Shown piece after piece: positions 8,889 to 16,508 of a stretch of DNA of 64,000 nucleotides. Under the pieces are notes generated by a model. It was not told the DNA's origin and did no database searches. It worked only from the letters and a program-made list of their open reading frames with translations. The position numbers were made by a program, and so were the translations under genes. The DNA is from a virus. Location: the IMG/VR virus record IMGVR_UViG_3300009529_002382, positions 1-64,000 of that record; one strand, 5' to 3'. Positions within the stretch are counted from its first letter, which is position 1; every line of letters starts with the position of its first letter.

Positions 8889-9496
8889 ATGTTCACTCCT
8901 AACCTATCTTTAATTTTATCTTGAAAATTTTGATAATCTTTATTGTTCTTTTCTTCAAACAAAGTTAGAACATGATCTAAACATTTTTCTGACAGTCTAC
9001 TATTTTGAACCAGTTGTTTAAGAACAATTTTATCTTTATGTTTTTTTATAAACCGCATAGACATTTTCTGATGCTTGGATAAATGCTTCCAAACCAACTC
9101 GTCTTTATGTTTTTCCATAAATCGTTCTGATAATATCTGCTCTATAGAAATATTGTTCCAACCACAAGATTTTTCATTTTCATTCAATCCGAATGAATCA
9201 CTCTGATCACATTGAAGTAATTTTTCAATAAATTCTTCCGATAATTTCTGACTACAAAATACATATTGCCAACAATATGTTGTCATTTTATTCATATATT
9301 GATAAATAAATTTTTCAGACAATTTTTGATATCTAAAAATAATGGACCAATTTACTTTATCTCTAAACTTCTCAATAAATTTTTCTGATAAATTTTGATA
9401 TTGTGAAATTTGAGACCAATCTACTTTGTCTCGAAACTTCTCAATAAGTTTTTCTGATAATACGGCGTTTTGAGAAATCTCTATCCAGTTATCCAT
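8885..9496 (-). CDS. Helical repeat protein with C-terminal KIKDRL tail
   Basis: 203 residues made mainly of about seven copies of a 22-residue unit of the form LSE-[KE]-FIEK-x-x-DK-x-x-W-x-x-[IL]-x-x-x-Q, followed by the tail FQDKIKDRLGVNI. The unit's helix (FIEKFRDKV) and the tail (FQDKIKDRL) match position by position in character, so the tail may derive from such a repeat. Related repeat proteins occur in large viruses with no settled function. This is the only tailed protein here without an SH3-like front domain. The DNA of the first repeats is itself near-identical, implying recent duplication. Confidence 0.8.
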   Translation of the reverse strand: MDNWIEISQNAVLSEKLIEKFRDKVDWSQISQYQNLSEKFIEKFRDKVNWSIIFRYQKLSEKFIYQYMNKMTTYCWQYVFCSQKLSEEFIEKLLQCDQSDSFGLNENEKSCGWNNISIEQILSERFMEKHKDELVWKHLSKHQKMSMRFIKKHKDKIVLKQLVQNSRLSEKCLDHVLTLFEEKNNKDYQNFQDKIKDRLGVNI

Positions 9497-9504
9497 AATG
9501 GCTC

Positions 9505-9741
9505 CTAATTTACTCCTAACCTATCTTTAATTTTATCTTGAAAATCATTCCATGTTACGTCGGATATCACCTTACAATATGGTTCAATCAACGAGATTTG
9601 ATAAGGATGAACCAATCCCGTCACCTCATAATCCCACACAATATAAACGAGTTTGTCATTCACCTCGACTACCGTCCCATCATCAGTCACCCCACAATGC
9701 TTCTGCTGCCACCTAACTCTATCTCCAACTAGAAATTCCAT
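9505..9741 (-). CDS. SH3-like mini-protein with KIKDRL tail
   Basis: 78 residues. The front 60 residues have the pattern VGDRVRW...DGTVVEVNDKLVYIVWDYEVTG, short beta strands with a GD turn and a YxVxW-like strand, as expected of an SH3/KOW-like barrel. It ends in NDFQDKIKDRLGVN. The tag DNA is almost identical to that of the next gene downstream (8885-9496). ATG overlaps the stop of its upstream neighbour. No known family is recognised; the barrel is inferred from the strand pattern. Confidence 0.75.
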   Translation of the reverse strand: MEFLVGDRVRWQQKHCGVTDDGTVVEVNDKLVYIVWDYEVTGLVHPYQISLIEPYCKVISDVTWNDFQDKIKDRLGVN

Positions 9742-9953
9742 TATATTCTATCTTTGATTTTATCTTGGAAATCATCCCAAGATACCAATGTCAATTGATG
9801 GTCCAATTCACCATCTGTATCGGGATCATTATCCCAATGGACATGATAAGCCGATCCCAATGGACAATCAAATGTATATGTTATTGTTCCTGTTTTTTCG
9901 CGGTCAAAAACAGACCGGACTCTATCTCCAGTTTTAAATTTAGTTTCAGTCAT
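9741..9953 (-). CDS. SH3-like mini-protein with KIKDRL tail
   Basis: 70 residues with the layout of its neighbours: FKTGDRVRSVFDREKTGTITYTF, then AYHVHWDND, then a polar loop and the tail DDFQDKIKDRI at the extreme C-terminus, with no residues beyond it. The short beta-rich front suggests a small barrel. It overlaps the upstream gene by eight bases and shares its terminal A with the following ATG. Function is unknown. Confidence 0.75.
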   Translation of the reverse strand: MTETKFKTGDRVRSVFDREKTGTITYTFDCPLGSAYHVHWDNDPDTDGELDHQLTLVSWDDFQDKIKDRI

Positions 9954-10218
9954 TTTTTAATCTATCTTTAATTTTGTCTTGAAAATCGGTACTGTATACA
10001 TATTTATCTGCACCGACTAATGACTCTTCGTAATACCATATTTGTTCTGGATGGTAACCCGTGACAAATTTACCAGCAGAATCCATTGAAATTTGAAAAG
10101 TTATACGGTGAGGATAATCGACAAGAAGTAGGTCATAATCCCTATCTACTACTATCCCTACCGGATTTTCTTTTTTATCCTTTTTAGAAAAGACAGCATC
10201 TCCAATTTTAAATTTCAT
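9946..10218 (-). CDS. SH3-like mini-protein with KIKDRL tail
   Basis: 90 residues beginning MKFKIGDAVFSKKDKKENPVG, then strands (IVVDRDYDLLLVDYP, ITFQISMDS) and the tail TDFQDKIKDRLKND. It is the most upstream member of the first array in transcription order and overlaps the phosphatase gene of the nonulosonate cassette by eleven bases, so it is probably on the same transcript. No known family is recognised. Confidence 0.75.
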   Translation of the reverse strand: MKFKIGDAVFSKKDKKENPVGIVVDRDYDLLLVDYPHRITFQISMDSAGKFVTGYHPEQIWYYEESLVGADKYVYSTDFQDKIKDRLKND

Positions 10219-10774
10219 TATTTCTTTTTAACACTTCCATAGCAAAATCATAAACAGCACCACGGCCTCCTGGTTTTTTTGAAATAAAATCAACAATCAT
10301 AGGTCTCGACGTAAATGGAAGCAGATTATTACACCCACGCCACAAACGTACCATGGCCTCCCATTTTAATACATCCTTATCCGGACTTAATTCTTCTATA
10401 GCATCTGAAGGACAACCGGAGAATCCCGCTGCTTTCAAACATTCGATATCATTTTCTGCATCACCAATATAAGCAATATTCTCCCAAGAGGTATTTGGAT
10501 AATAAGACAAAATTTTATCAATTTCAGATTTTTTATCAATTATTCCTACACGAACTTCTAACATAAATGATAGCCGTTTACATTTTTCAATAATAACACG
10601 ATCATCTGAGCTTGTTATAATGAATATATCAATTCCTGTTTCTGATAATTGCCTTAATGCGTCGAAATCTCTTGTGTAAAAGTTTTTTGATATTTTTCCA
10701 TTTTCATCGACTTGATACATTCCATCAGAAAGAACTCCGTCTAAATCGCTAATGAACATTTTAATATTCATCAT
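10208..10774 (-). CDS. HAD-family phosphatase, KdsC/sialic-acid-9-phosphatase-like
   Basis: 188 residues. It has HAD motif I DLDGVLSDG (residues 10-18), a TSSD motif II (FIITSSDD) and motif IV GDAENDIE, with the short cap-less architecture of KdsC. KdsC removes phosphate from KDO-8-phosphate; relatives act on nonulosonate-9-phosphates. The C-terminal GGRGAVYDF matches the KdsC-type tail that completes the active site of the neighbouring subunit. Together with NeuB and NeuA nearby it completes a nonulosonic-acid route. Whether the product is KDO, sialic, legionaminic or another acid cannot be told from sequence. Confidence 0.85.
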   Translation of the reverse strand: MMNIKMFISDLDGVLSDGMYQVDENGKISKNFYTRDFDALRQLSETGIDIFIITSSDDRVIIEKCKRLSFMLEVRVGIIDKKSEIDKILSYYPNTSWENIAYIGDAENDIECLKAAGFSGCPSDAIEELSPDKDVLKWEAMVRLWRGCNNLLPFTSRPMIVDFISKKPGGRGAVYDFAMEVLKRNNEI

Positions 10775-10783
10775 TATCTCCTT

Positions 10784-11245
10784 TCACTTTAAGCTGTAAA
10801 CTTTTTTAATTTTATGACGCATATCCGGATTCTCTTCAAATCCGGCTTTAGTCAAAATTTCTCTAAAATCATCTTTAATTTCATCATATATGTATAATGC
10901 TTGTTCGATATTATATTCTCCAATATCTGGTAGTATATAACATAATCTAAAATGTGGATTATATGGAATCTCTTCATAAAACCATTCCCACTTCGTGATG
11001 AAAACTAATATAGTTTCCTTCTCACCTTGATTGTTTTCGTTATCGAAGCCATCGAAAACAGCATAATAAAAACATTCAGGTTTCCAAGATTCATTCTCAC
11101 CTACCGATTCCATTAATTTACATAAATCATCCGGCAATTCGGGCTCTTGATGGACTTCATTCACCATTTCATTCACCAAATCATATCCACATAAACGAAT
11201 CAATTCTTTCACACTTCGTCGGGCGTATTCTCGATTTTGATCCAT
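10784..11245 (-). CDS. Hypothetical protein
   Basis: 153 residues, acidic, soluble, with no recognised domain. Visible features are a predicted helical start (REYARRSVKELIRL), a tyrosine/tryptophan-rich middle (FITKWEWFYEEIPYNP) and a helical, charged C-terminus. It has a clean AAGGAG ribosome-binding site and is the first minus-strand gene of its transcript, starting opposite the plus-strand NeuB gene across a 132-base intergenic region. Gene status is likely; function unknown. Confidence 0.6.
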   Translation of the reverse strand: MDQNREYARRSVKELIRLCGYDLVNEMVNEVHQEPELPDDLCKLMESVGENESWKPECFYYAVFDGFDNENNQGEKETILVFITKWEWFYEEIPYNPHFRLCYILPDIGEYNIEQALYIYDEIKDDFREILTKAGFEENPDMRHKIKKVYSLK

Positions 11246-11377
11246 CTTTATCTCCTTATTTTTTGCAGAAAAAATACAACTCTCTCGATAATATAATCGG
11301 CAAAGCGAGGTGCAAAATTTGTATAAAAATATTTCAAAATTAATGTTCCCTTATCGTTTGAAAAAGGAGAGTTAAAA
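11246..11377 (+). promoter_or_regulatory. Divergent intergenic region with probable promoters
   Basis: This 132-base, strongly AT-rich gap separates the only head-to-head gene pair in the window, so it should carry promoters for both strands. A TATAAT hexamer lies at 11292-11297 on the plus strand; no convincing -35 box sits at the usual distance. AAGGAG precedes the NeuB start by seven to eight bases. No strong hairpin is seen. The promoter assignment is inferred mainly from gene orientation. Confidence 0.4.
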
Positions 11378-12220
11378 ATGCTCAAAAAAATTAATATAGT
11401 CGCAGAAGCATGTTGTAATCATCAGGGCAATTTAGACTTAGCCATAGAAATGGTCAAAACGGCAAAATTATGTAATGCAGATTACATAAAATTCCAAAAA
11501 AGAAATTGTGTAAAAGCCGTACCAAAACATATGCACAATTCTCCACATCCATGCCCAATGAATTCGTTCGGAGAAACATATTTACAACACAGACAGGCTT
11601 TAGAATTTTCTATAGAACAACACAAAAAACTAAAAGGATATTGTGATTTCATTGGAATCAAATATGCGTGTTCAGTGTGGGATACAGACTCCGCTGCTGA
11701 AATTATATCGTTAAATCCTGACTATATTAAAGTACCCTCTGCTTTTAATTGTAACTGTCAATTGTTAGACTATCTTTTTAACAATTATAACAAGGATATC
11801 CACATATCTTTTGGGATGATAACTAAGATCGAAATCGGAGAATTAATCTCTTATTTACAGGACAAAAAGGATAAAGTTGTGGCGTATTGGACAACAAGTG
11901 GCTATCCTGTAAAATTCGAAGAATTGTATCTATTAGAAATACAAAACCTAAAAAAACATTTCAATCGAGTTGGATACAGTGGACATAATTTAGGTATCGC
12001 CGCTGATATGGCAGCTATCACATTAGGTAGTACTTGGGTAGAAAGGCATTTCACATTAGACAGAACTGCCAAAGGAACAGATAATGCCGCAAGTTTGGAA
12101 CCTACAGGTCTATCAAAATTAGTAAGAGATTCGAAAGCCGTCATTAAATCATTACAATACAAACACATTGATCTAACTGCTGATGAAGCCAATAATAGAA
12201 AAAAATTACGATTAGATTGA
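11378..12220 (+). CDS. neuB: NeuB-family nonulosonic acid (sialic acid) synthase
   Basis: 280 residues. NeuB enzymes condense phosphoenolpyruvate with an N-acylmannosamine-type sugar. The family motifs are present: IVAEACCNHQGNLDLA at the N-terminus, ADYIKFQKRN, YIKVPSAFNCN, and at the end GYSGHNLGI and ERHFTLDR...GTDNAASLEP. It is about 60 residues shorter than standard NeuB and lacks the C-terminal antifreeze-like (SAF) domain that helps bind substrate. It is the only clear plus-strand gene in the window, with a strong ribosome-binding site. Neighbouring NeuA and KdsC-like genes support the pathway. Substrate type is undetermined. Confidence 0.88.
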   Translation: MLKKINIVAEACCNHQGNLDLAIEMVKTAKLCNADYIKFQKRNCVKAVPKHMHNSPHPCPMNSFGETYLQHRQALEFSIEQHKKLKGYCDFIGIKYACSVWDTDSAAEIISLNPDYIKVPSAFNCNCQLLDYLFNNYNKDIHISFGMITKIEIGELISYLQDKKDKVVAYWTTSGYPVKFEELYLLEIQNLKKHFNRVGYSGHNLGIAADMAAITLGSTWVERHFTLDRTAKGTDNAASLEPTGLSKLVRDSKAVIKSLQYKHIDLTADEANNRKKLRLD

Positions 12221-12694
12221 ATGGGTTTTGAGAATTCCTGCTAAAACAATTTGATATGTTATTTTTTCAGGAGGCCATTCTAAGTATATCCCCGCGTTTT
12301 TCATAGTCTCCGTCAGATTAGTGCCAAGAGCTTCAGGATTTTTAACAATGAAATAACCTTCCTTCTCTTTCATAAATTTAACAATCTTCACTTTTAATTG
12401 CTTCCGTACTTTCGGCTGCCAATACAAAACGCACTTGGCCTGTCTATCACTCCAATGAGGATGCTTTTCCATCATCCTATTAATATGTCCCCTGTAATCA
12501 AAAATATTATATATAGCATAGACAGTTTTCGATAAATCAATAACTTGATCGAGGTTTTTTGTGCCAGGGGGACATCCTTTCTTCACGGAAAAATTTGGGC
12601 ACCCAAATCGGTGAAGTGGATATTGACATTTACATAATGATGTTATCCTATTATAATCAATAACTGGAATTACTTCAACATAAAAATCATTCAT
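12212..12694 (-). CDS. Cysteine-rich putative metal-binding protein (DUF2284-like)
   Basis: 160 residues. The N-terminal third contains CKCQYPLHRFGCPNFSVKKGCPPG, a cluster of cysteines with two CP(P) motifs that resembles the predicted iron-sulfur/metal-binding DUF2284 family. The remainder is helical with aromatic residues (WPPEKITYQIVLAGI). It converges on the NeuB gene with a nine-base overlap of the coding ends. The family call is tentative; a role in the nonulosonate cassette is possible by position only. Confidence 0.55.
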   Translation of the reverse strand: MNDFYVEVIPVIDYNRITSLCKCQYPLHRFGCPNFSVKKGCPPGTKNLDQVIDLSKTVYAIYNIFDYRGHINRMMEKHPHWSDRQAKCVLYWQPKVRKQLKVKIVKFMKEKEGYFIVKNPEALGTNLTETMKNAGIYLEWPPEKITYQIVLAGILKTHSI

Positions 12695-12698
12695 CTTA

Positions 12699-13553
12699 TT
12701 AAAACTTAAAACTCTGACCTCTTCTCAAAAATCCATGGAACCCATCTTCTTCAGCCATATCATACATATTATTAGTAATTGTAGGATGGTGGAGTAGCCA
12801 CATCTTGCTTCTGATTTCTTGAGGAAAAGTAGCTAAATTATTGTATGTGCTATGGACCAAATCCTCTGTTTTGACAGCAGTCATATTAAAACAACAATCA
12901 TGAAAAATTGTTTTATATTCGTGATAAAACCAAGAATAATCTTTAAATAATCCCCCTTTATCAGAGGCATAATCGCACCAATGTTTTTGCTTTGCATAAT
13001 TGGCGACACAAGTATCTGTAGTTAACCAAAACAAGGAACTACTATACTCGTCCCCAAAAGACAATCCATAACTATAAATCCAATTACGTTCACCCCATCT
13101 TGATTTTATATGAGGAACGGGAATAACGACAAAATGGATATCGTCCCAAATAAAATAAGGGTAGTCAAAACTACGAATTGGAACAACATCAAAGTAATCG
13201 TGGAAAACCATAAAATGACCAGAAACATTACTCATACTTGGAGATAACATTCTCCATAGTTTATCTACCAAATCAATATCTATAAATAAACGTAATTTTC
13301 TACCCAATTTAAAAAACGAATAATATCCAAGCCATTCAAGACTACAGTGATCTCCATGTAAATGGGAAATATAAACTGCTTCTAAATCTTCAACTTTTTT
13401 ACCGGCTTTCGCTATTGACACTTTGGCGTCAGTACCACAATCAATCAATATAGCTTTTTTTTCTTCATTTTCAATCCAAACATTCGTATGGAATTGGTCA
13501 ATACCATTGGCGAATATGTCATTGACTCCTAAAAATGTCATTGTATGGTTCAT
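12699..13553 (-). CDS. Metallo-beta-lactamase-fold hydrolase
   Basis: 284 residues with the diagnostic HLHGDH motif (residues 64-69) after a YIS strand, a preceding LIDCGTDA strand and later histidines (HDCCF, LLHHP) as further metal ligands. The fold covers RNases, phosphodiesterases and esterases. The protein is rich in aromatics in the middle (tyrosine, tryptophan, phenylalanine), which suggests a specialised substrate pocket. It lies inside the nonulosonate cassette, so a sugar-related hydrolase such as an N-acetyl or lactone hydrolase is conceivable, but the sequence does not decide this. Confidence 0.85.
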   Translation of the reverse strand: MNHTMTFLGVNDIFANGIDQFHTNVWIENEEKKAILIDCGTDAKVSIAKAGKKVEDLEAVYISHLHGDHCSLEWLGYYSFFKLGRKLRLFIDIDLVDKLWRMLSPSMSNVSGHFMVFHDYFDVVPIRSFDYPYFIWDDIHFVVIPVPHIKSRWGERNWIYSYGLSFGDEYSSSLFWLTTDTCVANYAKQKHWCDYASDKGGLFKDYSWFYHEYKTIFHDCCFNMTAVKTEDLVHSTYNNLATFPQEIRSKMWLLHHPTITNNMYDMAEEDGFHGFLRRGQSFKF

Positions 13554-13554
13554 C

Positions 13555-13695
13555 TTATCTCACTTTCCTCATTAAACTAGCCATAGAGTTCACATCTTTA
13601 CAAAATTGTTTTTTTTCTTCTTGTGTCGATTGTCCCCACCATTTTCTGAATGCTTTCGCAATAGAAGGTTTAAGTTCTTTTCTAATCTCATCCAT
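13555..13695 (-). CDS. Small basic hypothetical protein (46 aa)
   Basis: A short reading frame starting at 13695 with GAGGAG a few bases upstream encodes 46 residues. It is helical and positively charged, with SIAKAFRKWWGQ and EEKKQFCKDV segments. The stop is two bases from the start of the metallo-beta-lactamase-fold gene, and the start is 17 bases after the NeuA gene, so it fills an otherwise empty gap in the operon. No family is recognised. Gene status is supported by the ribosome-binding site and tight packing. Confidence 0.6.
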   Translation of the reverse strand: MDEIRKELKPSIAKAFRKWWGQSTQEEKKQFCKDVNSMASLMRKVR

Positions 13696-13711
13696 AGTTG
13701 TCTCCTCTACA

Positions 13712-14464
13712 TCATTGTAGCAATTTTATAACATTTGCTTCGACTAATTTTTCAATTAGTATAAAATCTTCTTCGGTATCTATTTGTAATGATTGATATT
13801 TATTTGTTGGGAATATTGATATTTTCCCACCCATTCTACATCCTGTATCTTTTAATAATTTCGCGGAAGAAATGTAAATATTCCCATCATCATGTATTTT
13901 CATTTCATTTTCTGGAATTTCCTGTCTCATTCTTCTATTTTTATAATCCCATTCAGCAATTACTTCATTATCTTCTATTCTAAAAAAGAAAGGAGTATGA
14001 AAACTGCCTGTAAATAAACTATCTGCTTGTTCTCCGATAAATCTTTCTATACATTGATCTATCAATTTTTCATTACGAATTGGAGAAGTTGGCTGCAAAT
14101 TTATAATAATATCAAAATTAAACATATAATCATCAAACATAACATTCAACGCATGTATTAATGCTTCTTCATTTTTAGATATATCAGTTGCGAGTTCGTC
14201 TGGTCTCTGAATAAAAATAATAGGTTTTTCACTATTTAGAAAGAAACTACATTTATTATCTAAAATATAATTTGCGGCTACTTCTTTAACCAAATCACAA
14301 TTAGAACTAATAGCCGTCAAATCAACATATTTACTATCCATAGATGCGTCAATGGACCATTGGACAAGAGGTTTTCCAGCAAAATCTCTGACATTTTTAT
14401 TCTTTATTCCTTTTGATCCTGCTCTCGCAGTGATTATCGATAAAATTTTCTTTCCGGCTATCAT
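13712..14464 (-). CDS. neuA: CMP-nonulosonate (sialic acid) cytidylyltransferase
   Basis: 250 residues. The N-terminus has the CTP-binding signature of NeuA/KdsB enzymes, ITARAGSKGIKNKNVRDFAGKPL (residues 11-33), followed by LVQWSI. Further on are NLQPTSPIR near residue 128 and a C-terminal IDTEEDF. The enzyme activates a nonulosonic acid with CTP to give the CMP-sugar donor. It lacks the extra C-terminal phosphatase domain of bifunctional NeuA; that job could be done by the separate HAD protein at 10208-10774. It is in one minus-strand run with two putative sialyltransferases. Confidence 0.88.
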   Translation of the reverse strand: MIAGKKILSIITARAGSKGIKNKNVRDFAGKPLVQWSIDASMDSKYVDLTAISSNCDLVKEVAANYILDNKCSFFLNSEKPIIFIQRPDELATDISKNEEALIHALNVMFDDYMFNFDIIINLQPTSPIRNEKLIDQCIERFIGEQADSLFTGSFHTPFFFRIEDNEVIAEWDYKNRRMRQEIPENEMKIHDDGNIYISSAKLLKDTGCRMGGKISIFPTNKYQSLQIDTEEDFILIEKLVEANVIKLLQ

Positions 14465-14470
14465 TCCTTT

Positions 14471-15220
14471 TTATCGGAATTTTTTGTCTGCGAATTTTTC
14501 TAATACCTCATCTAAAGACATTCTCTCAAAATAATCCAATACACCACCAGATGCATTTATTATTCTGATATTCTGTTCTTTTGTTTGTTTTGACAGATGC
14601 TTCCAGTATTTAAGGAAATCATGAGAGTGTTTATCTGCCTGTTTCCCATTGATTCTTTCAGCATTTGGACGAAGAGGAACCATCCCTCCATCTTTTCTCG
14701 TTGCTCTTTTTTCCCCAGGAAATTGCCAAAAATATCTTTTACCTTCCTTAAAACAACAATCGTGACCCAGGAGAATAATTGGATCTCCACCCATAATATA
14801 AGCCAAATGTATAGCAGAACCACTTGATGTCCTGGCTCCGATGATAGGCTTTTCTGGGTCTTTAGTCAAGATAAGACCTTCAGGGTAGTATTTCTTTTGA
14901 CTTGGAACGTACCAGCTTTTATGGTCATACCATACAATTCTGTTTTTATCTATATGACGAGAATAACCTTTCAATCTTCCGCCAAAAAACAAACAAGTGC
15001 AAGCCAGATTTTTCAGCTCGTCAAAATAAGTCCAATGAAATGCCGCCTTATCATCAGAACAAAAATAATCACAGAATGGGACCTTAAGAACTCCGGAATT
15101 AACAGCGATTGTTATAAATTTTTTCAAAGGCTTCACTTTCTGGAAATGTAACGATGGACCAGCACCAACTATAAAAATAGCCTTACCCTTATGTCTGTCT
15201 GCTATATCCTTAACTTTCAT
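14471..15220 (-). CDS. DUF115/GT42-like protein, possible nonulosonate transferase
   Basis: 249 residues. It begins with IFIVGAGPSLHFQKV, the G-x-GPSL loop shared by DUF115 (Maf-type flagellin glycosyltransferases) and GT42 sialyltransferases such as Campylobacter Cst proteins. It has SSGSAIHLAYIMGGDPIILLGHDCCF in the middle, corresponding to the conserved 'a.a...G...I.l.G.D' strand of these families. Directly downstream of NeuA in the operon, a CMP-nonulosonate transferase role is attractive. DUF115 also includes a pterin pyrophosphokinase (MptE), so biochemical function is inferred from context. Confidence 0.7.
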   Translation of the reverse strand: MKVKDIADRHKGKAIFIVGAGPSLHFQKVKPLKKFITIAVNSGVLKVPFCDYFCSDDKAAFHWTYFDELKNLACTCLFFGGRLKGYSRHIDKNRIVWYDHKSWYVPSQKKYYPEGLILTKDPEKPIIGARTSSGSAIHLAYIMGGDPIILLGHDCCFKEGKRYFWQFPGEKRATRKDGGMVPLRPNAERINGKQADKHSHDFLKYWKHLSKQTKEQNIRIINASGGVLDYFERMSLDEVLEKFADKKFR

Positions 15221-15801
15221 AAAAATAGTTTCTCTTTTTTACATATTGTTTTCGTTGTAGCGGCCATACATATAATTGAATTTAACACTTGTATCATTGT
15301 GAGTAAAGCATCACCGAATTTCTCATCCAACACAACGATACGTAATTCACCCGACCTATTCTCGACCCCATAGATTGCCACAATATCTTCCAGTTCATTG
15401 TGGTCTAAATTATTGTAACCAGGATGCATCAAGGTATGACCACCATCAGTCAAAACCCAATTCCCGGCTTCTTGGATTAACATAATAACATAATGATCGC
15501 CATCGTCAAACTGAAATGGAACATATACAACAAATTGGTCTACATCTACTCGTTCTAACTCGATATTACGGTGAACTTTCTTACAAAAGTCTCCGGCTAC
15601 TGCTGCAATATTGAATGGTTTTGGTGGTGGAGTAGGAGGTTTGAACGGAGGACGAGGCTCAGGAGGACCCCCTGGATACTCAGAAAAAGGTTGTTTCTTT
15701 TGTGGCCTAGCAACATCATTTTTTTTCTTGCCAATAAACAAAGATCTGAAAAACTTACTAAAAAAATTCGCAATATCAAAAAAAATCCTACCCATTTTCA
15801 C
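15217..15801 (-). CDS. DUF1828-domain protein with proline-rich linker
   Basis: 194 residues in three parts: an amphipathic basic N-terminus (FFSKFFRSLFIGKKK) that might contact membrane; a proline-rich stretch at about residues 38-62; and a DUF1828-like core containing FDDGDHYVIMLIQ and NWVLTDGGHTL, matching that family's 'D.GD.i.i.....g....LTDdG' pattern. DUF1828 is uncharacterised. The gene separates the two DUF115-like genes and overlaps both by four bases. No known function. Confidence 0.65.
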   Translation of the reverse strand: MKMGRIFFDIANFFSKFFRSLFIGKKKNDVARPQKKQPFSEYPGGPPEPRPPFKPPTPPPKPFNIAAVAGDFCKKVHRNIELERVDVDQFVVYVPFQFDDGDHYVIMLIQEAGNWVLTDGGHTLMHPGYNNLDHNELEDIVAIYGVENRSGELRIVVLDEKFGDALLTMIQVLNSIICMAATTKTICKKEKLFL

Positions 15802-16508
15802 TCTCCCTTTGTATCACTTGCTTTATCTAATGCTTCTTCAAAAGTTATTTTCTTAAAATACTTGATCCTACTCAATCGATTACAATTATAAATCTTCACT
15901 TTTTTCTTCTCGGCATATCCTTTCAATGCCTTAAATGCCTGAAGATTAAATTGGAATGACCTCATTTGTTGCCCTTGAGCAGCCAATGGTCCTTTAGGCC
16001 ATTTAGATGTAGACCAGAACTGCCAAAAATGACTTTTCCCACCTTCCATATAATGGTCAACACCTAACAAAAAAATCTTTTTACATCCCATTTGAATAGC
16101 TAAATCAAGAGCAGAAGGCACAGAACTACAATAAGCCAATCCTCTGTCTTTTGGTTTTATAACGCCCTCAGAAGTGGGTCTAGGATGGAACATCAAAAAC
16201 CCCCTAATTGCCTTCTTATACTTTGACCAACTGTTTCTTACAATTTTAGTACAATTGGATATTTTTAAATCGTGCCAATATGTCCATCTCATCACTAAAG
16301 CATCATTTGAAATCCAATAGGTTCTATTTTTCTTTGCGTAATTATTCTTTATTGCGAGTATGCTTGAATTAACAAATATCGAAACATGTTTAAACATCTT
16401 CTTATATTGAGGGTGACGAGATACTTCATAGAGACTTGGGCCAGCACCTACAATAAAGCAGGATTGTCCTTTATGCTTATCTCTTAAAATAGTATATGTG
16501 TTACCCAT
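15798..16508 (-). CDS. DUF115/GT42-like protein, second copy
   Basis: 236 residues, related to the protein at 14471-15220. It has CFIVGAGPSLYEVSRH at the start, SSVPSALDLAIQMGCKKIFLLGVDHY centrally, and a shared ending in which KIYNCNRLSRIKYFKKITFEEAL parallels IRIINASGG...YFERMSLDEVL. The paired genes suggest two linkages made with the same activated sugar, or two acceptors. Its start overlaps the last codons of a KIKDRL-tailed gene, linking the cassette and the second tail array transcriptionally. Confidence 0.7.
   Translation of the reverse strand: MGNTYTILRDKHKGQSCFIVGAGPSLYEVSRHPQYKKMFKHVSIFVNSSILAIKNNYAKKNRTYWISNDALVMRWTYWHDLKISNCTKIVRNSWSKYKKAIRGFLMFHPRPTSEGVIKPKDRGLAYCSSVPSALDLAIQMGCKKIFLLGVDHYMEGGKSHFWQFWSTSKWPKGPLAAQGQQMRSFQFNLQAFKALKGYAEKKKVKIYNCNRLSRIKYFKKITFEEALDKASDTKGE

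Larger units (their letters stand above)
8885..10218 (-). repeat. KIKDRL-tail array 1 (four genes)
   Basis: Four consecutive genes end in the same coding segment for F-Q-D-K-I-K-D-R-[LI]. The tag-coding stretches lie at 8900-8926, 9517-9543, 9744-9770 and 9958-9984. The first two are identical over roughly 30 bases and continue into an identical GGAGT; the others differ mainly at synonymous positions. Each tag is immediately followed by the start codon of the next gene. The repeats are at gene ends and in frame, which excludes a CRISPR or simple direct-repeat interpretation. Confidence 0.85.

Noticed and set aside
13535-13720. Plus-strand 61-residue frame
   Set aside because: It lies opposite a better-supported minus-strand 46-residue gene with a ribosome-binding site.
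14560-15151. Several frames of 60-87 residues overlapping the DUF115-like gene
   Set aside because: They lack start sites and family patterns; the main frame has clear motifs.
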